From Klebsiella michiganensis (GTDB taxonomy: Bacteria > Pseudomonadota > Gammaproteobacteria > Enterobacterales > Enterobacteriaceae), in contig CP011077.1 of NCBI GenBank assembly GCA_000963575.1, forward strand, positions 4,464,001 to 4,528,000: a stretch of DNA of 64,000 nucleotides, written 5' to 3'. Of the stretch, positions 34,198-43,832 are shown in pieces. Every line of letters starts with the position of its first letter. Position 1 is the first letter of the stretch. Under the pieces are notes generated by a model. The model worked only from the letters and a program-made list of their open reading frames with translations. It was not told the DNA's origin and did not search any database. A program made the position numbers and the translations under genes.

Positions 34198-34656
34198 ATG
34201 AAAAACGCAACGTTTTACCTGCTGGATAACGACACTCATGCCGAAGGGCTAAGTGCCGTGGAACAGCTGGTGTGCGAGCTGGCTGCGGATAGATTCCGTG
34301 CAGGTAAGCGGGTGCTGGTCGCCTGCGAGAACGAACAGCAGGCGATTCGCCTCGACGAAGCGCTCTGGCAGCGAGACGCCCAGGCATTCGTCCCGCACAA
34401 TCTGGCCGGTGAAGGCCCGCGCTATGGTGCACCGGTTGAACTGGCATGGCCTCAGCGCCGGGGCAGCGCACCGCGCGATCTTCTGATTAGTCTGCTGCCG
34501 CAGTTCGCAGATTTTGCCACCGCTTTCCTGGAAGTGATAGACTTCGTACCTTACGAAGAATCCCAGAAACAACTGGCCCGTGAACGCTACAAAGCGTATC
34601 GCGTTGCCGGTTTCCACTTGACTACGGCGACCTATACCCCGCCGGGAACGACATAG
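34198..34656 (+). CDS. holC: DNA polymerase III subunit chi
   Basis: 152 residues (E. coli 147). MKNATFYLLDNDTHAEGLSAVEQLVCEL start and the central LALWQRD-like ALWQRDAQAFVPHNLAGEGP match HolC. It links SSB to the clamp loader together with psi. The C-terminal TYTPPGTT is a few residues longer than E. coli. It lies 6 bp before valS and downstream of pepA in the usual order pepA-holC-valS. Confidence 0.96.
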   Translation: MKNATFYLLDNDTHAEGLSAVEQLVCELAADRFRAGKRVLVACENEQQAIRLDEALWQRDAQAFVPHNLAGEGPRYGAPVELAWPQRRGSAPRDLLISLLPQFADFATAFLEVIDFVPYEESQKQLARERYKAYRVAGFHLTTATYTPPGTT

Positions 34657-34662
34657 CAGACA

Positions 34663-37518
34663 ATGGAAAAGACATATAACCCGCAAGATATCGAACAGCC
34701 GCTTTACGAGCACTGGGAACAGCAGGGCTACTTCAAACCGAATGGCGACACCAGCCAGGAAAGCTTCTGCATCATGATCCCACCGCCGAACGTCACCGGC
34801 AGTTTGCATATGGGTCACGCCTTCCAGCAAACCATCATGGATACCATGATCCGCTACCAGCGCATGCAGGGCAAAAACACCCTGTGGCAGGCGGGCACCG
34901 ACCACGCCGGTATCGCAACCCAGATGGTTGTAGAACGTAAAATTGCCGCCGAAGAAGGTAAAACTCGCCACGATTACGGCCGCGATGCGTTCATCGACAA
35001 AATCTGGCAGTGGAAGGCAGAATCCGGCGGCACCATTACCCGTCAGATGCGTCGTCTCGGCAACTCCGTAGACTGGGAGCGCGAGCGCTTCACCATGGAC
35101 GAAGGCCTGTCCAACGCGGTGAAAGAAGTGTTCGTCCGTCTGTATAAAGAAGACCTGATTTACCGCGGCAAGCGCCTGGTCAACTGGGATCCGAAACTGC
35201 GTACCGCGATTTCCGACCTCGAAGTTGAAAACCGCGAGTCCAAAGGCTCCATGTGGCACCTGCGTTACCCGCTGGCCGATGGCGCAAAAACCGCAGACGG
35301 TAAAGACTACCTGATCGTCGCCACCACCCGTCCGGAAACCGTTCTAGGTGATACCGGCGTGGCCGTTAACCCGGAAGACCCGCGTTATAAAGATCTGATT
35401 GGTAAATTCGTGGTGCTGCCGCTGGTTAACCGCCGCATTCCTATCGTGGGCGACGAGCACGCGGACATGGAAAAGGGCACCGGCTGCGTGAAAATCACCC
35501 CGGCGCACGACTTTAACGACTACGAAGTTGGCCGCCGCCACGCGCTGCCAATGATCAACATTCTGACCTTCGACGGTGATATCCGCGAAGCAGCAGAAGT
35601 GTTTGATACCAATGGCGAAGAGTCCAGCGTTTACGCGTCTGACATCCCGGCTGAATTCCAGAAACTGGAGCGCTTTGCAGCACGTAAGGCCGTGGTAGCG
35701 AAGTTCGACGAAATGGGCCTGCTGGATGAAATCAAACCACACGACCTGACCGTGCCTTACGGCGACCGCGGCGGCGTGGTTATCGAACCAATGCTGACCG
35801 ACCAGTGGTATGTGCGTACCGCGCCGCTGGCAAAAGTGGCGGTAGAAGCCGTCGAGCAGGGCGACATCCAGTTCGTGCCTAAGCAGTATGAAAACATGTA
35901 CTTCTCCTGGATGCGCGATATTCAGGACTGGTGTATCTCCCGCCAGCTGTGGTGGGGCCACCGTATCCCGGCCTGGTACGACGCTGAAGGCAACGTATAC
36001 GTTGGCCGGAACGTTGAGGAAGTTCGCGCCGAAAACAACCTGGGTGCCGACGTTGAGCTTCGCCAGGACGAAGACGTGCTGGACACCTGGTTCTCCTCTG
36101 GCCTGTGGACCTTCTCCACCCTGGGCTGGCCGGAAAACACCGAGGCGCTGCGTACCTTCCACCCGACCAGCGTAATGGTCAGCGGCTTCGACATCATCTT
36201 CTTCTGGATTGCCCGCATGATCATGCTGACCATGCACTTCATCAAAGATGAAGACGGTAAGCCGCAGGTGCCGTTTAAGACCGTCTACATGACCGGCCTT
36301 ATTCGCGATGACGAAGGCCAGAAGATGTCCAAATCCAAAGGCAACGTTATCGATCCGCTGGACATGGTGGACGGCATCTCTCTGGAAGATCTTCTGGAGA
36401 AACGCACCGGCAACATGATGCAGCCGCAGCTCGCGGAGAAAATCCGCAAACGCACCGAGAAACAGTTCCCGAACGGCATCGAGCCGCATGGCACCGACGC
36501 CCTGCGCTTCACCCTGGCCGCGCTGGCCTCTACCGGCCGCGACATCAACTGGGACATGAAGCGCCTCGAAGGCTACCGTAACTTCTGTAACAAACTTTGG
36601 AACGCCAGCCGCTTCGTGCTGATGAACACCGAAGAGCAGGATTGCGGTTTCAACGGCGGCGAAATGGTACTGTCTCTGGCCGATCGCTGGATCCTGGCCG
36701 AGTTTAACCGCACCGTGAAAGCGTACCGCGAAGCGCTGGACAGCTACCGCTTCGACATCGCGGCCAACATCCTGTACGAGTTCACCTGGAACCAGTTCTG
36801 TGACTGGTACCTGGAGCTGACCAAGCCGGTCATGAACGGTGGTTCTGAAGCCGAACTGCGCGGCACCCGCAATACGCTGGTGAACGTGCTGGAAGGGCTG
36901 CTGCGCCTGGCGCACCCGATCATTCCATTCATCACCGAAACCATCTGGCAGCGCGTGAAAGTGCTGAAGGGCATCACCGCAGACACCATCATGCTGCAGG
37001 AATTCCCGGCCTACGATGCGTCTCAGGTTGATGAAGCGGCGTTCGCCGACACCGAGTGGCTGAAGGACGTGATCACCGCGGTGCGTAATATTCGCGCCGA
37101 GATGAACATTGCCCCAAGCAAGCGTCTGGACGTACTGCTGCGTGGCTGTAGCGAAGAGGCTATTCGTCGCGTGAGCGAAAACCGCACCTTCCTGCAGAAC
37201 CTGGCTCGTCTGGAAAGCATCACTATTCTGCCTGTCGATGATAAAGGCCCGGTTTCCGTGACCAAGATTATCGATGGCGCAGAGCTGCTGATCCCGATGG
37301 CCGGCCTGGTGGATAAAGCCGCTGAGATCGAGCGACTGGCGAAAGAAGTCGCCAAGATCGAAATCGAAATCGGCAAGATCGAAGGCAAACTGTCCAACGA
37401 AGGCTTTGTCGCCCGCGCACCGGCTGACGTTGTCGCCAAAGAGCGTGAGCGTCTCGAAGGCTTTGCCGACGCAAAAGCTAAGCTGATTGAACAGCAGGCT
37501 GTTATCGCCGCCCTGTAA
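34663..37518 (+). CDS. valS: Valyl-tRNA synthetase
   Basis: 951 residues as in E. coli. Class I motifs: HMGHAF (HIGH) near residue 47 and KMSKSKGN (KMSKS) near 555. An editing CP1 domain lies between (ATTRPETVLGDT), and a C-terminal coiled coil (KAAEIERLAKEVAKIEIEIGK) as in ValRS. Charges tRNA-Val. A strong terminator follows. Confidence 0.99.
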   Translation: MEKTYNPQDIEQPLYEHWEQQGYFKPNGDTSQESFCIMIPPPNVTGSLHMGHAFQQTIMDTMIRYQRMQGKNTLWQAGTDHAGIATQMVVERKIAAEEGKTRHDYGRDAFIDKIWQWKAESGGTITRQMRRLGNSVDWERERFTMDEGLSNAVKEVFVRLYKEDLIYRGKRLVNWDPKLRTAISDLEVENRESKGSMWHLRYPLADGAKTADGKDYLIVATTRPETVLGDTGVAVNPEDPRYKDLIGKFVVLPLVNRRIPIVGDEHADMEKGTGCVKITPAHDFNDYEVGRRHALPMINILTFDGDIREAAEVFDTNGEESSVYASDIPAEFQKLERFAARKAVVAKFDEMGLLDEIKPHDLTVPYGDRGGVVIEPMLTDQWYVRTAPLAKVAVEAVEQGDIQFVPKQYENMYFSWMRDIQDWCISRQLWWGHRIPAWYDAEGNVYVGRNVEEVRAENNLGADVELRQDEDVLDTWFSSGLWTFSTLGWPENTEALRTFHPTSVMVSGFDIIFFWIARMIMLTMHFIKDEDGKPQVPFKTVYMTGLIRDDEGQKMSKSKGNVIDPLDMVDGISLEDLLEKRTGNMMQPQLAEKIRKRTEKQFPNGIEPHGTDALRFTLAALASTGRDINWDMKRLEGYRNFCNKLWNASRFVLMNTEEQDCGFNGGEMVLSLADRWILAEFNRTVKAYREALDSYRFDIAANILYEFTWNQFCDWYLELTKPVMNGGSEAELRGTRNTLVNVLEGLLRLAHPIIPFITETIWQRVKVLKGITADTIMLQEFPAYDASQVDEAAFADTEWLKDVITAVRNIRAEMNIAPSKRLDVLLRGCSEEAIRRVSENRTFLQNLARLESITILPVDDKGPVSVTKIIDGAELLIPMAGLVDKAAEIERLAKEVAKIEIEIGKIEGKLSNEGFVARAPADVVAKERERLEGFADAKAKLIEQQAVIAAL

Positions 37519-37537
37519 TCTGGCTCGCGGCATAATT

Positions 37538-37567
37538 CGCCCCGCACTTCGGTGTGGGGCGTTTTTT
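37538..37567 (+). terminator. valS terminator
   Basis: CGCCCCGCAC, short loop, GTGTGGGGCG, then T run (GTTTTTTATC). Confidence 0.93.
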
Positions 37568-37627
37568 ATCCAGCTTGCACCCTCAGTAATGAAGTGCTAT
37601 TAACTGCTTTTATCCTTCCCTAAGCCT

Positions 37628-38149
37628 ATGAGTCACATGATGAACACCACAGCCCCGGTTGATGTGAAGCTCCAGCTGCGCCGGATTGCTGCCGAAGACA
37701 ATTCGGCTATCGCCCGGGTTATTCGCCAGGTATCGGCTGAATACGGCCTGACCGCCGATAAAGGCTATACCGTCGCCGACCCTAATCTTGATGAGCTTTA
37801 TCAGCTCTACAGCCAGCCAGGCCATGCGTACTGGGTGGTAGAAATCAACGGCGAAGTGGTGGGAGGCGGCGGCGTGGCGCCGTTATCGTGTAGCGAACCG
37901 GACATTTGTGAACTGCAGAAAATGTATTTCCTGCCGGTGGTTCGCGGCAAAGGGTTAGCGAAGAAGCTAGCGCTACAGGCGTTGGATCATGCCCGGGCTC
38001 AGGGCTTCAGGCGCTGCTACCTGGAAACCACCGCGTTTCTGAAAGAAGCCGTTGGGCTGTACGAACATTTAGGCTTTGAGCATATCCCCGCCCCACTCGG
38101 CTGCACCGGCCATGTGGATTGCGAAGTCACCATGCTCAAAACGCTGTAA
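37628..38149 (+). CDS. yjgM: GNAT acetyltransferase YjgM
   Basis: 173 residues from the first ATG; starts at 37637 or 37640 are also possible and give the 167-170 residues of E. coli YjgM. The body RVIRQVSAEYGLTADKGYTV, ELQKMYFLPVVRGKGLAKKL (acetyl-CoA loop RGKGLA) and LETTAFLKEAVGLYEHLGFEH matches YjgM. Acceptor not firmly known; E. coli work points to amino-acid substrates. In E. coli yjgN lies between valS and yjgM; here yjgM follows valS directly. Confidence 0.92.
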   Translation: MSHMMNTTAPVDVKLQLRRIAAEDNSAIARVIRQVSAEYGLTADKGYTVADPNLDELYQLYSQPGHAYWVVEINGEVVGGGGVAPLSCSEPDICELQKMYFLPVVRGKGLAKKLALQALDHARAQGFRRCYLETTAFLKEAVGLYEHLGFEHIPAPLGCTGHVDCEVTMLKTL

Positions 38150-38170
38150 CCCCCCGGGAAAAGGCGGGCA

Positions 38171-38623
38171 TCAGTGTAGCCAGTGCACGCCATCTTCGGG
38201 CTGAAAGTAGCCGTTATAGCGCATCTGAAAAGCCGTGATCTCAGGCTTCTCCGGCTCCATTTCTCGCAGAAACCCCAGGGCCAGGCGAACCTGAGCGTCG
38301 GTAATCGGCGTGGCAAGCCGCGCCTTTTGTAGCCTCCGGTACCACTGCTGAAGATTTTGATCGCTGCCGTCCACAATCACCATCTGCCAGATAAGCAAAA
38401 CCTGCGCCGCATTTTGCAAATGGGACTCATCCGGGCGATGCAGATACTGCAAAAATGCGTCGCCCTGCGCTTTCCCCATTTGATCGATCATTGATTCTAC
38501 CGGCACCACGTCGATCCCCAGCCGCTCACTCAGTCGGCGAATGGCCCGCCGGGAGTCAGAGGTCAACACCCGAAAGCCGACAATAAACACCACGCAGAGC
38601 GTGGCTAACATAATCCAAATCAT
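38171..38623 (-). CDS. yicN: DUF1198 membrane-anchored protein YicN
   Basis: 150 residues, as in E. coli. One N-terminal membrane helix (IWIMLATLCVVFIVGFRV) and a cytoplasmic helical domain (RRAIRRLSERLGIDVVPVESM). ATG 38623 is chosen since the E. coli protein starts there; a longer frame to 38692 is spurious. In E. coli yicN is adjacent to uhpT, and the same pair is kept here, showing that the whole uhp block moved together. Function unknown. Confidence 0.85.
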   Translation of the reverse strand: MIWIMLATLCVVFIVGFRVLTSDSRRAIRRLSERLGIDVVPVESMIDQMGKAQGDAFLQYLHRPDESHLQNAAQVLLIWQMVIVDGSDQNLQQWYRRLQKARLATPITDAQVRLALGFLREMEPEKPEITAFQMRYNGYFQPEDGVHWLH

Positions 38624-38733
38624 GAACTCAGATACCCGGCAGCTTAACGACAATTTGCTATCTATGAATGCCGTGCAGTATAGCGCAATCACTTTTCCCG
38701 GTAATGCCTCGCGCCGGCGTTAATCGCAGGCAT

Positions 38734-38759
38734 AAAAAAGCCCGGCGTTATGCCGGGCT
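38734..38759 (-). terminator. uhpT terminator
   Basis: Minus strand GAGCCCGGCATAACGCCGGGC hairpin (arms 38740-38746 and 38752-38758) followed by TTTTTT. Confidence 0.9.
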
Positions 38760-38778
38760 CGGACTGTTCAAAATGTGC

Positions 38779-40170
38779 TTAAGCGATCTTCAACTGTTGG
38801 ATCTTTTTCTCGCGGCGAATTTTACGCTCTTCAAATACCGCTACGATGGCCATCAGCACAATACAGCCGATTGCGGCGGCATCCAGGGCAGCAAACGTCC
38901 CGGCCCAACCGGTGAGGCCGAAGATTGGCGTCCCGTCGGCAATCATCCCCAGGCCCAGTTTGGCAAAGCTGTCGCCGATCAGGTAGGCGAAGGTGCCTTT
39001 GATACCGTCTGCCGCGCCGATGGCTTTCTTCGGCACGAAGCCGACGGCCGCCACGCCGATCAGCAACTGCGGGCCGAAGACCAGGAAGCCAAGGGCGAAC
39101 AGCGAAGCCAGGTAAACATATTGATTGCTGGCATGTTGATACACGCCCAGCGTAGCGATGATCAATGCCAGCGCCACACAGGCCACCAGCGCGCGACGGC
39201 CATTGGCGAGGTCAGACAGCCAGCCCCACAGCAGGGTGCCAACCAGCGCCCCCACTTCAAACAGCGTGAAGCCCTGAATCGCGACCTCTTTGGAGAGTTT
39301 CAGCTCCTGGAAGGCATAGACGGTAGACCACTGGTCGATGCCGATGCGCACCACGTACAGGAAGATGTTGGAGAAGCACAGCAGCCAGATCACTTTGTTT
39401 TTCAGCACATACTCAACAAAGATCTGCCATTTGGTCATCGAGTTGTCTTCAGCTTCTTTGTCTTCTTCGCTGACCTCTTCGCCAAACAGCTCTTCGGCAG
39501 TCCCCAGGCCGTAGGACTCAGGGGAGTCGCTGCCGTAGCGCAGGGCAATAAAGCCCACAATCAGGGCGATAACGGACGGGAAGATAAACATCCCGATGAC
39601 GTGGCCGTTAAACAGGTAATTAGCGCCAAACAGAGCCACGCCGGCCGCACCTGCCCCGCCGAGGTTATGGGAGATATTCCACATCCCCAGATAGCTACCG
39701 CGCTTGCGGCGTGGTGTCCACTTGGTAATGGTCGAGTAGCTGCACGAGCCGCCGGTACTCTGGAAGAAGCCGCTCAGGGCGTAGAAGGCAATCATCAGGA
39801 ACAGGCTAACCGAGCCCGCCCCCATGCTGGCGCTGAAGCCAAGCATACAGATGGCGGAAAGGATCAGCATAAACGGCAGGAACTGCTTGGTGTTTTTGCC
39901 GTCCGCGTAATATGAAACCAGGGTCTTGCCCACGCCGTAGGTGATGGAGAAGCCAAGGCCGATCATCCCCAGCTGCGTCATGCTCAGCCCGTAGGTGGAG
40001 ATCATGTCGTTCTGGGCGATGTTAAAGTTTTTGCGGATCAGGTACATCGTCAGGTAGCCGATAAACACCACCAGATACGACTGCATAAACGGTTTAAACC
40101 ACATTTTGCGCCGCACTTCGAGCGGCAGATCCAGGGTGGGCTTGCGCACCTGGTTTAGAAAGGCCAGCAT
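38779..40170 (-). CDS. uhpT: Hexose-6-phosphate:phosphate antiporter UhpT
   Basis: 463 residues, same as E. coli. The organophosphate:Pi antiporter family start MLAFLNQVRKPTLDLPLEVRR and 12 membrane segments. The RRKRGSYLGMWNISHNLGGAGAAG signature is present. It imports glucose-6-phosphate and relatives, and fosfomycin, in exchange for Pi. The promoter lies in 40171-40308, where UhpA would bind. Minus-strand order uhpA-uhpB-uhpC-uhpT. Confidence 0.98.
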   Translation of the reverse strand: MLAFLNQVRKPTLDLPLEVRRKMWFKPFMQSYLVVFIGYLTMYLIRKNFNIAQNDMISTYGLSMTQLGMIGLGFSITYGVGKTLVSYYADGKNTKQFLPFMLILSAICMLGFSASMGAGSVSLFLMIAFYALSGFFQSTGGSCSYSTITKWTPRRKRGSYLGMWNISHNLGGAGAAGVALFGANYLFNGHVIGMFIFPSVIALIVGFIALRYGSDSPESYGLGTAEELFGEEVSEEDKEAEDNSMTKWQIFVEYVLKNKVIWLLCFSNIFLYVVRIGIDQWSTVYAFQELKLSKEVAIQGFTLFEVGALVGTLLWGWLSDLANGRRALVACVALALIIATLGVYQHASNQYVYLASLFALGFLVFGPQLLIGVAAVGFVPKKAIGAADGIKGTFAYLIGDSFAKLGLGMIADGTPIFGLTGWAGTFAALDAAAIGCIVLMAIVAVFEERKIRREKKIQQLKIA

Positions 40171-40308
40171 GGATGACTCCTGATTTGAATACCTGCTTAA
40201 TGGCAGGCATTGTAAAAATCAGCGAGTAAACTGGCCTGAGACAGCGTCCAGGCCGAACCGGGAATATTTCTTAGTTTTGCCCTTTATCGGGTAAAAGGGT
40301 GAGGCGTA

Positions 40309-41637
40309 TCACGCTTCGTCAGCTTCGCGCGGAGCCTGGGCGTTTAAGAACGGCAGCAGCAGCAAAGCTGATATGCCGGCGGCAATGGCGATAACGGCAA
40401 AAAAGCCGCTCCAGTGCCAGATGTCGATCACCCGCGCCAGTGGCCAGCCGGAAAGCGATGCGCCAAGGTAAGCAAACAATCCGACAAACCCCGTCGCCGC
40501 CCCCGCAGCTTCTTTGTGCGAGCATTCTGCCGCCGCCATGCCAATCAGCATCTGCGGCCCAAACACGAAAAACCCGGTGGTAAAGAAGCAGGCCGCCTGC
40601 ATCACGTAGCTGGCAAAAGGCATCAGCCACAGCGAGCCAACGGAAAGCAGGATACCGGCGGCGAAGATCAGGTTCATCGGGCCCCGGTTGCCGTTGAACA
40701 GCTTGTCCGAGCCCCACCCCGCCACCAGCGCACCAATAAACCCGCCCAGCTCAAACATCGTCACCGCTGAGTTGGCGGTAACCAGCCCGACGCCGAGCGT
40801 TTCGGACATATAAAGATTGCCCCAGTCGTTGATCGCCGCCCGCACCACATACACCAGCACGTAGCACAGAGAGAGCAGCCAGATGTAAGGGTTAACCAGC
40901 ACGTACTTGTAGAGGATTTCTTTGCGCGTCAGCCCCGCGCCTTCCTGCTGCTGAGCGATTTCCAGGGCATCATGCTGCCAGTCGCCCACCGCCGGCAAGC
41001 CCACGGTTTGTGGCCTGTCGCGCAGCCGCCAGCAGAGGAATAATCCGGCGATAATCGCCAGGCCGCCGGCGATCATCATCCCGACACGCCAGCCGTACTG
41101 CAGCGCCGCAGCGCCCATGATGATCGGGATTAACGCCCCACCCACGTTGTGCGCCGTGTTCCAGACAGCCCACCAGCCTCCGCGCTCGCTGCGGGAATAC
41201 CACGCCGTCAGCAGCCGGGCGCACACCGGCGATCCCCAGCCCTGGAAAAAAGCGTTCAGCGCCCACAGCAGCGCAAACGCCCAGAGCGAGGTCGAGAAGC
41301 CAAACAGAATATTTACCATGCCGGTGGCAATCAGCCCGATGCCCATAAAGTAGCGGGCATTGGAAAAGTCGCTCACGATCCCGGAGAAGAATTTCGACAA
41401 GCCGTAGGTGATATAAAACAGCGTCGCCAGCAGGCCGATATCGGTGCGAGCCATTACGCCGGTGGCGAGGATTTCCGGCGCGGCGGCGTTAAAGCTTTTG
41501 CGGGTAAAGTAAAACAGCGCGTAGCCGAGCCAGATAGTGATCAGGATATGACGACGCCAGTAGCGGTAGCGGGCATCAATCTCACTTTTGTCGCTGAGCG
41601 GCGCGGCGCTTGCCGGGACTTTTAAAAAATTAAACAT
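40309..41637 (-). CDS. uhpC: Membrane glucose-6-P sensor UhpC
   Basis: 442 residues. A UhpT paralogue (RYRYWRRHILITIWLGYALFYFTRKSFN start, 12 helices, RGGWWAVWNTAHNVGGA). UhpC senses external glucose-6-phosphate and stimulates UhpB. It lies 9 bp downstream of uhpB and 138 bp before uhpT. Confidence 0.96.
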   Translation of the reverse strand: MFNFLKVPASAAPLSDKSEIDARYRYWRRHILITIWLGYALFYFTRKSFNAAAPEILATGVMARTDIGLLATLFYITYGLSKFFSGIVSDFSNARYFMGIGLIATGMVNILFGFSTSLWAFALLWALNAFFQGWGSPVCARLLTAWYSRSERGGWWAVWNTAHNVGGALIPIIMGAAALQYGWRVGMMIAGGLAIIAGLFLCWRLRDRPQTVGLPAVGDWQHDALEIAQQQEGAGLTRKEILYKYVLVNPYIWLLSLCYVLVYVVRAAINDWGNLYMSETLGVGLVTANSAVTMFELGGFIGALVAGWGSDKLFNGNRGPMNLIFAAGILLSVGSLWLMPFASYVMQAACFFTTGFFVFGPQMLIGMAAAECSHKEAAGAATGFVGLFAYLGASLSGWPLARVIDIWHWSGFFAVIAIAAGISALLLLPFLNAQAPREADEA

Positions 41638-41646
41638 GCTCGCCCC

Positions 41647-43155
41647 TTAGGCATAACGCAGTGGCAGACTAACGCTGACGCGCGTGCCGTGAGTACAGGA
41701 GATTGCGAACGTCCCGCCCAGCGCCGTCACGCGTTCGCGCATCCCGGTGAGCCCAAAGCCCTGCTGCCCGGATCCCGGCGGTAGGCCGCTGCCGTCGTCT
41801 TCAATCACCAGCATGAGCCGCTCGCCCTGCTGCCAGCCCTGGAGCGTGACTGCGCTGGCGCTGGCGTGCTTCACGATGTTATTGAGCCCTTCCTGACAAA
41901 CGCGGAACAGCGTCACGCGCTGCCCTTCACTGAGCAGAGGCTCATCGATTTGCCAGTTGATGTGGCTGACGATGCCGCGACTCTCCAGCTCCATTTCACG
42001 CATCAGAGAACGAACAGCCTGCTCGAGAGATAAATCATCCAGCTGGCGCGGACGTAAGCGCCCCAACAGACGGCGAACGGCGTCATACACGCCCAGCGAG
42101 AGCTGTTCGATATGCGCCCCGCTGCGCTTAACCCCCTCACTGTCTGGCGCCAGCCGCTGTACGATCCCGGCCTGAGTGCGGATAGCCGTGATGGTCTGCC
42201 CTATGTCGTCATGCAGTTCGCGCGCCACTTCCCGCCGCACGCTTTCTTCGGTTTCCAGCAGGCGTTCGGCCAGGCGGCGATTACGTGCCAGCTCGGTTTG
42301 CAAAGACTGGTTAAGTTCGCGCAGGCGCTGGATTCCCGCGCCCAGCAACAGCCCGGTCAGGCTCTGAGCCAGCAGCGAGAGCAGAAGATCCACCGGATGG
42401 TCGTGCCAGGTCTGGCTGGCTATCAGCGCGATGGCGTTCATCAGGGTGGCAATCAGCGCCCCCTGCCAGCCATAGTGCCAGGCCAGGGCGATAATCGGCA
42501 GCGCCAGGCAGAACGGCGTAAAGCGAGAGAGTTCGGCGGGTAAGCCCAGCTGCAGCCAGAGGCTGACGGCAAACAGTAGCAAATACCAAATTAAATGCCG
42601 CCCGCGCCAGTTGACCGGCTGGGAAACCAGCCCCGGGCCAAGAGGCTGCCAGACGGTGCTGGTCAGATAGTGCCAGAGTACCAGGCAGGTCGGCGCCAGC
42701 GTCAAGCCGCCGGTTAGGGTCAGCAGCAGCGCATTCAGGGCATCGTTGCCCTGGCTCAGCCACGGCAGCGACTGAAGCAGCGCCGCCGCAATCAGCGCCG
42801 CCCCCTGCCGCAGCAAAGTCCGCCAGTCACGCTGATGGCGATAGCGGGAGATTAGCGCCACCGGCAGGACGGTGAGCACCCCGCCCAGCATTAACAGCGG
42901 CAGGTGTGCCAGCGCCACTTCCCGGGAGAGCCAGAAAAGCATCAGCCACTCCGCGCCCAGCAGAACCGGCCAGTAGCCGCGCGGGCATTGCAGCATCAGC
43001 CCTAATCGTAACCCAAAGGGGAACAGCAGGACCGCCAGCTCCGGGCGCGCCACCAGATGCAGGCTAATGCTCCACAGGCAAAACCAGCCGGCAGAGAAGA
43101 TAAAAAAACTGGCGATAACGGCGATCAGCCGCGAGAAGAAAGGCCGCATTACCAA
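41647..43155 (-). CDS. uhpB: Sensor histidine kinase UhpB
   Basis: 502 residues. An N-terminal half with about eight membrane helices (MASE1-like) is followed by the HisKA_3 dimerisation box REVARELHDDIGQTITAIR with the phosphorylated His. An HATPase domain follows (NNIVKHASASAV, EDDGSGLPPG, GFGLTGMRERV). It phosphorylates UhpA when UhpC signals external glucose-6-phosphate. It overlaps uhpA by 7 bp. Confidence 0.97.
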   Translation of the reverse strand: MVMRPFFSRLIAVIASFFIFSAGWFCLWSISLHLVARPELAVLLFPFGLRLGLMLQCPRGYWPVLLGAEWLMLFWLSREVALAHLPLLMLGGVLTVLPVALISRYRHQRDWRTLLRQGAALIAAALLQSLPWLSQGNDALNALLLTLTGGLTLAPTCLVLWHYLTSTVWQPLGPGLVSQPVNWRGRHLIWYLLLFAVSLWLQLGLPAELSRFTPFCLALPIIALAWHYGWQGALIATLMNAIALIASQTWHDHPVDLLLSLLAQSLTGLLLGAGIQRLRELNQSLQTELARNRRLAERLLETEESVRREVARELHDDIGQTITAIRTQAGIVQRLAPDSEGVKRSGAHIEQLSLGVYDAVRRLLGRLRPRQLDDLSLEQAVRSLMREMELESRGIVSHINWQIDEPLLSEGQRVTLFRVCQEGLNNIVKHASASAVTLQGWQQGERLMLVIEDDGSGLPPGSGQQGFGLTGMRERVTALGGTFAISCTHGTRVSVSLPLRYA

Positions 43156-43739
43156 CCGTCAAACAGGCGGCGAGCCAGCGCCACATCGTTGCTGACGTCG
43201 AGCTTTTCCATCAGGTTGGCGCGATGCACATGCACGGTCTTCGGCGACAGCCCCAGCTCGGTGGCAATCTCTTTCACCGCCATACCCTGCGCCAGTTTTT
43301 CCGCCACCTGCCGCTCGCGCTTCGTCAGCGGATCCTGCCGCCCGGCGGCCAGCTTCATGGCGATGTCCGGCGTCAGGTAGCAGCCGCCCGTCGCCACCGT
43401 ACGCACGGCGGCAATGAGTTCGTCGGGACTGCAGCGTTTGGATAAAAAGCCGCGAGCGCCTGCATTCAGCGCCTGCTCAACCAGCGCCGGGCTGTCGTGC
43501 ACCGACAGCATGATGATCGCCATCCCCTTCGGCAACTGGCTTAGCAGCTCCAGCCCGGAAATGTCCGGCATCGAGATATCGCAGATGCATACCTGCACGC
43601 CTTGCCCCGGCAGCCCCGCCAGCGCCTCGCGCCCGGAACCAAACTCGGCCACAACCTGAAAATCCGCCTCCAGCCCAAGAAGTTGGGCAAAGCCGGAGCG
43701 GACGATAAGGTGGTCGTCGATAAGGGCAATGGCGGTCAT
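43149..43739 (-). CDS. uhpA: Response regulator UhpA
   Basis: 196 residues, as in E. coli. An intact receiver (IALIDDHLIVRSGF acidic pair, CICDISMPDISG phospho-Asp, LSKRCSP lysine) and a LuxR-type HTH (LTKRERQVAEKLAQGMAVKEIA). Activates uhpT transcription. First gene of the uhp block; its promoter is in 43740-43830. Confidence 0.97.
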   Translation of the reverse strand: MTAIALIDDHLIVRSGFAQLLGLEADFQVVAEFGSGREALAGLPGQGVQVCICDISMPDISGLELLSQLPKGMAIIMLSVHDSPALVEQALNAGARGFLSKRCSPDELIAAVRTVATGGCYLTPDIAMKLAAGRQDPLTKRERQVAEKLAQGMAVKEIATELGLSPKTVHVHRANLMEKLDVSNDVALARRLFDGW

Positions 43740-43757
43740 GATGTTTTCCAGGAAGGT

Positions 43758-43791
43758 AAAAAAAACGCGCTTACCTTAGCGATAAGCGCGT
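43758..43791 (-). terminator. Terminator of the miaE operon end
   Basis: Minus strand ACGCGCTTA, 9-nt loop, TAAGCGCGT then eight T. It ends the 43833-44648 gene and insulates uhpA. Confidence 0.9.
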
Positions 43792-43832
43792 AACTGTTCA
43801 AGCCTTAGGCGATTTTGAGCCGGTGCTTTGGG

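Noticed and set aside
35344..37533. 729-codon open frame antisense to valS
   Set aside because: It lies entirely opposite a well-conserved synthetase gene in GC-rich DNA, has no family motif, and is a codon-bias shadow.
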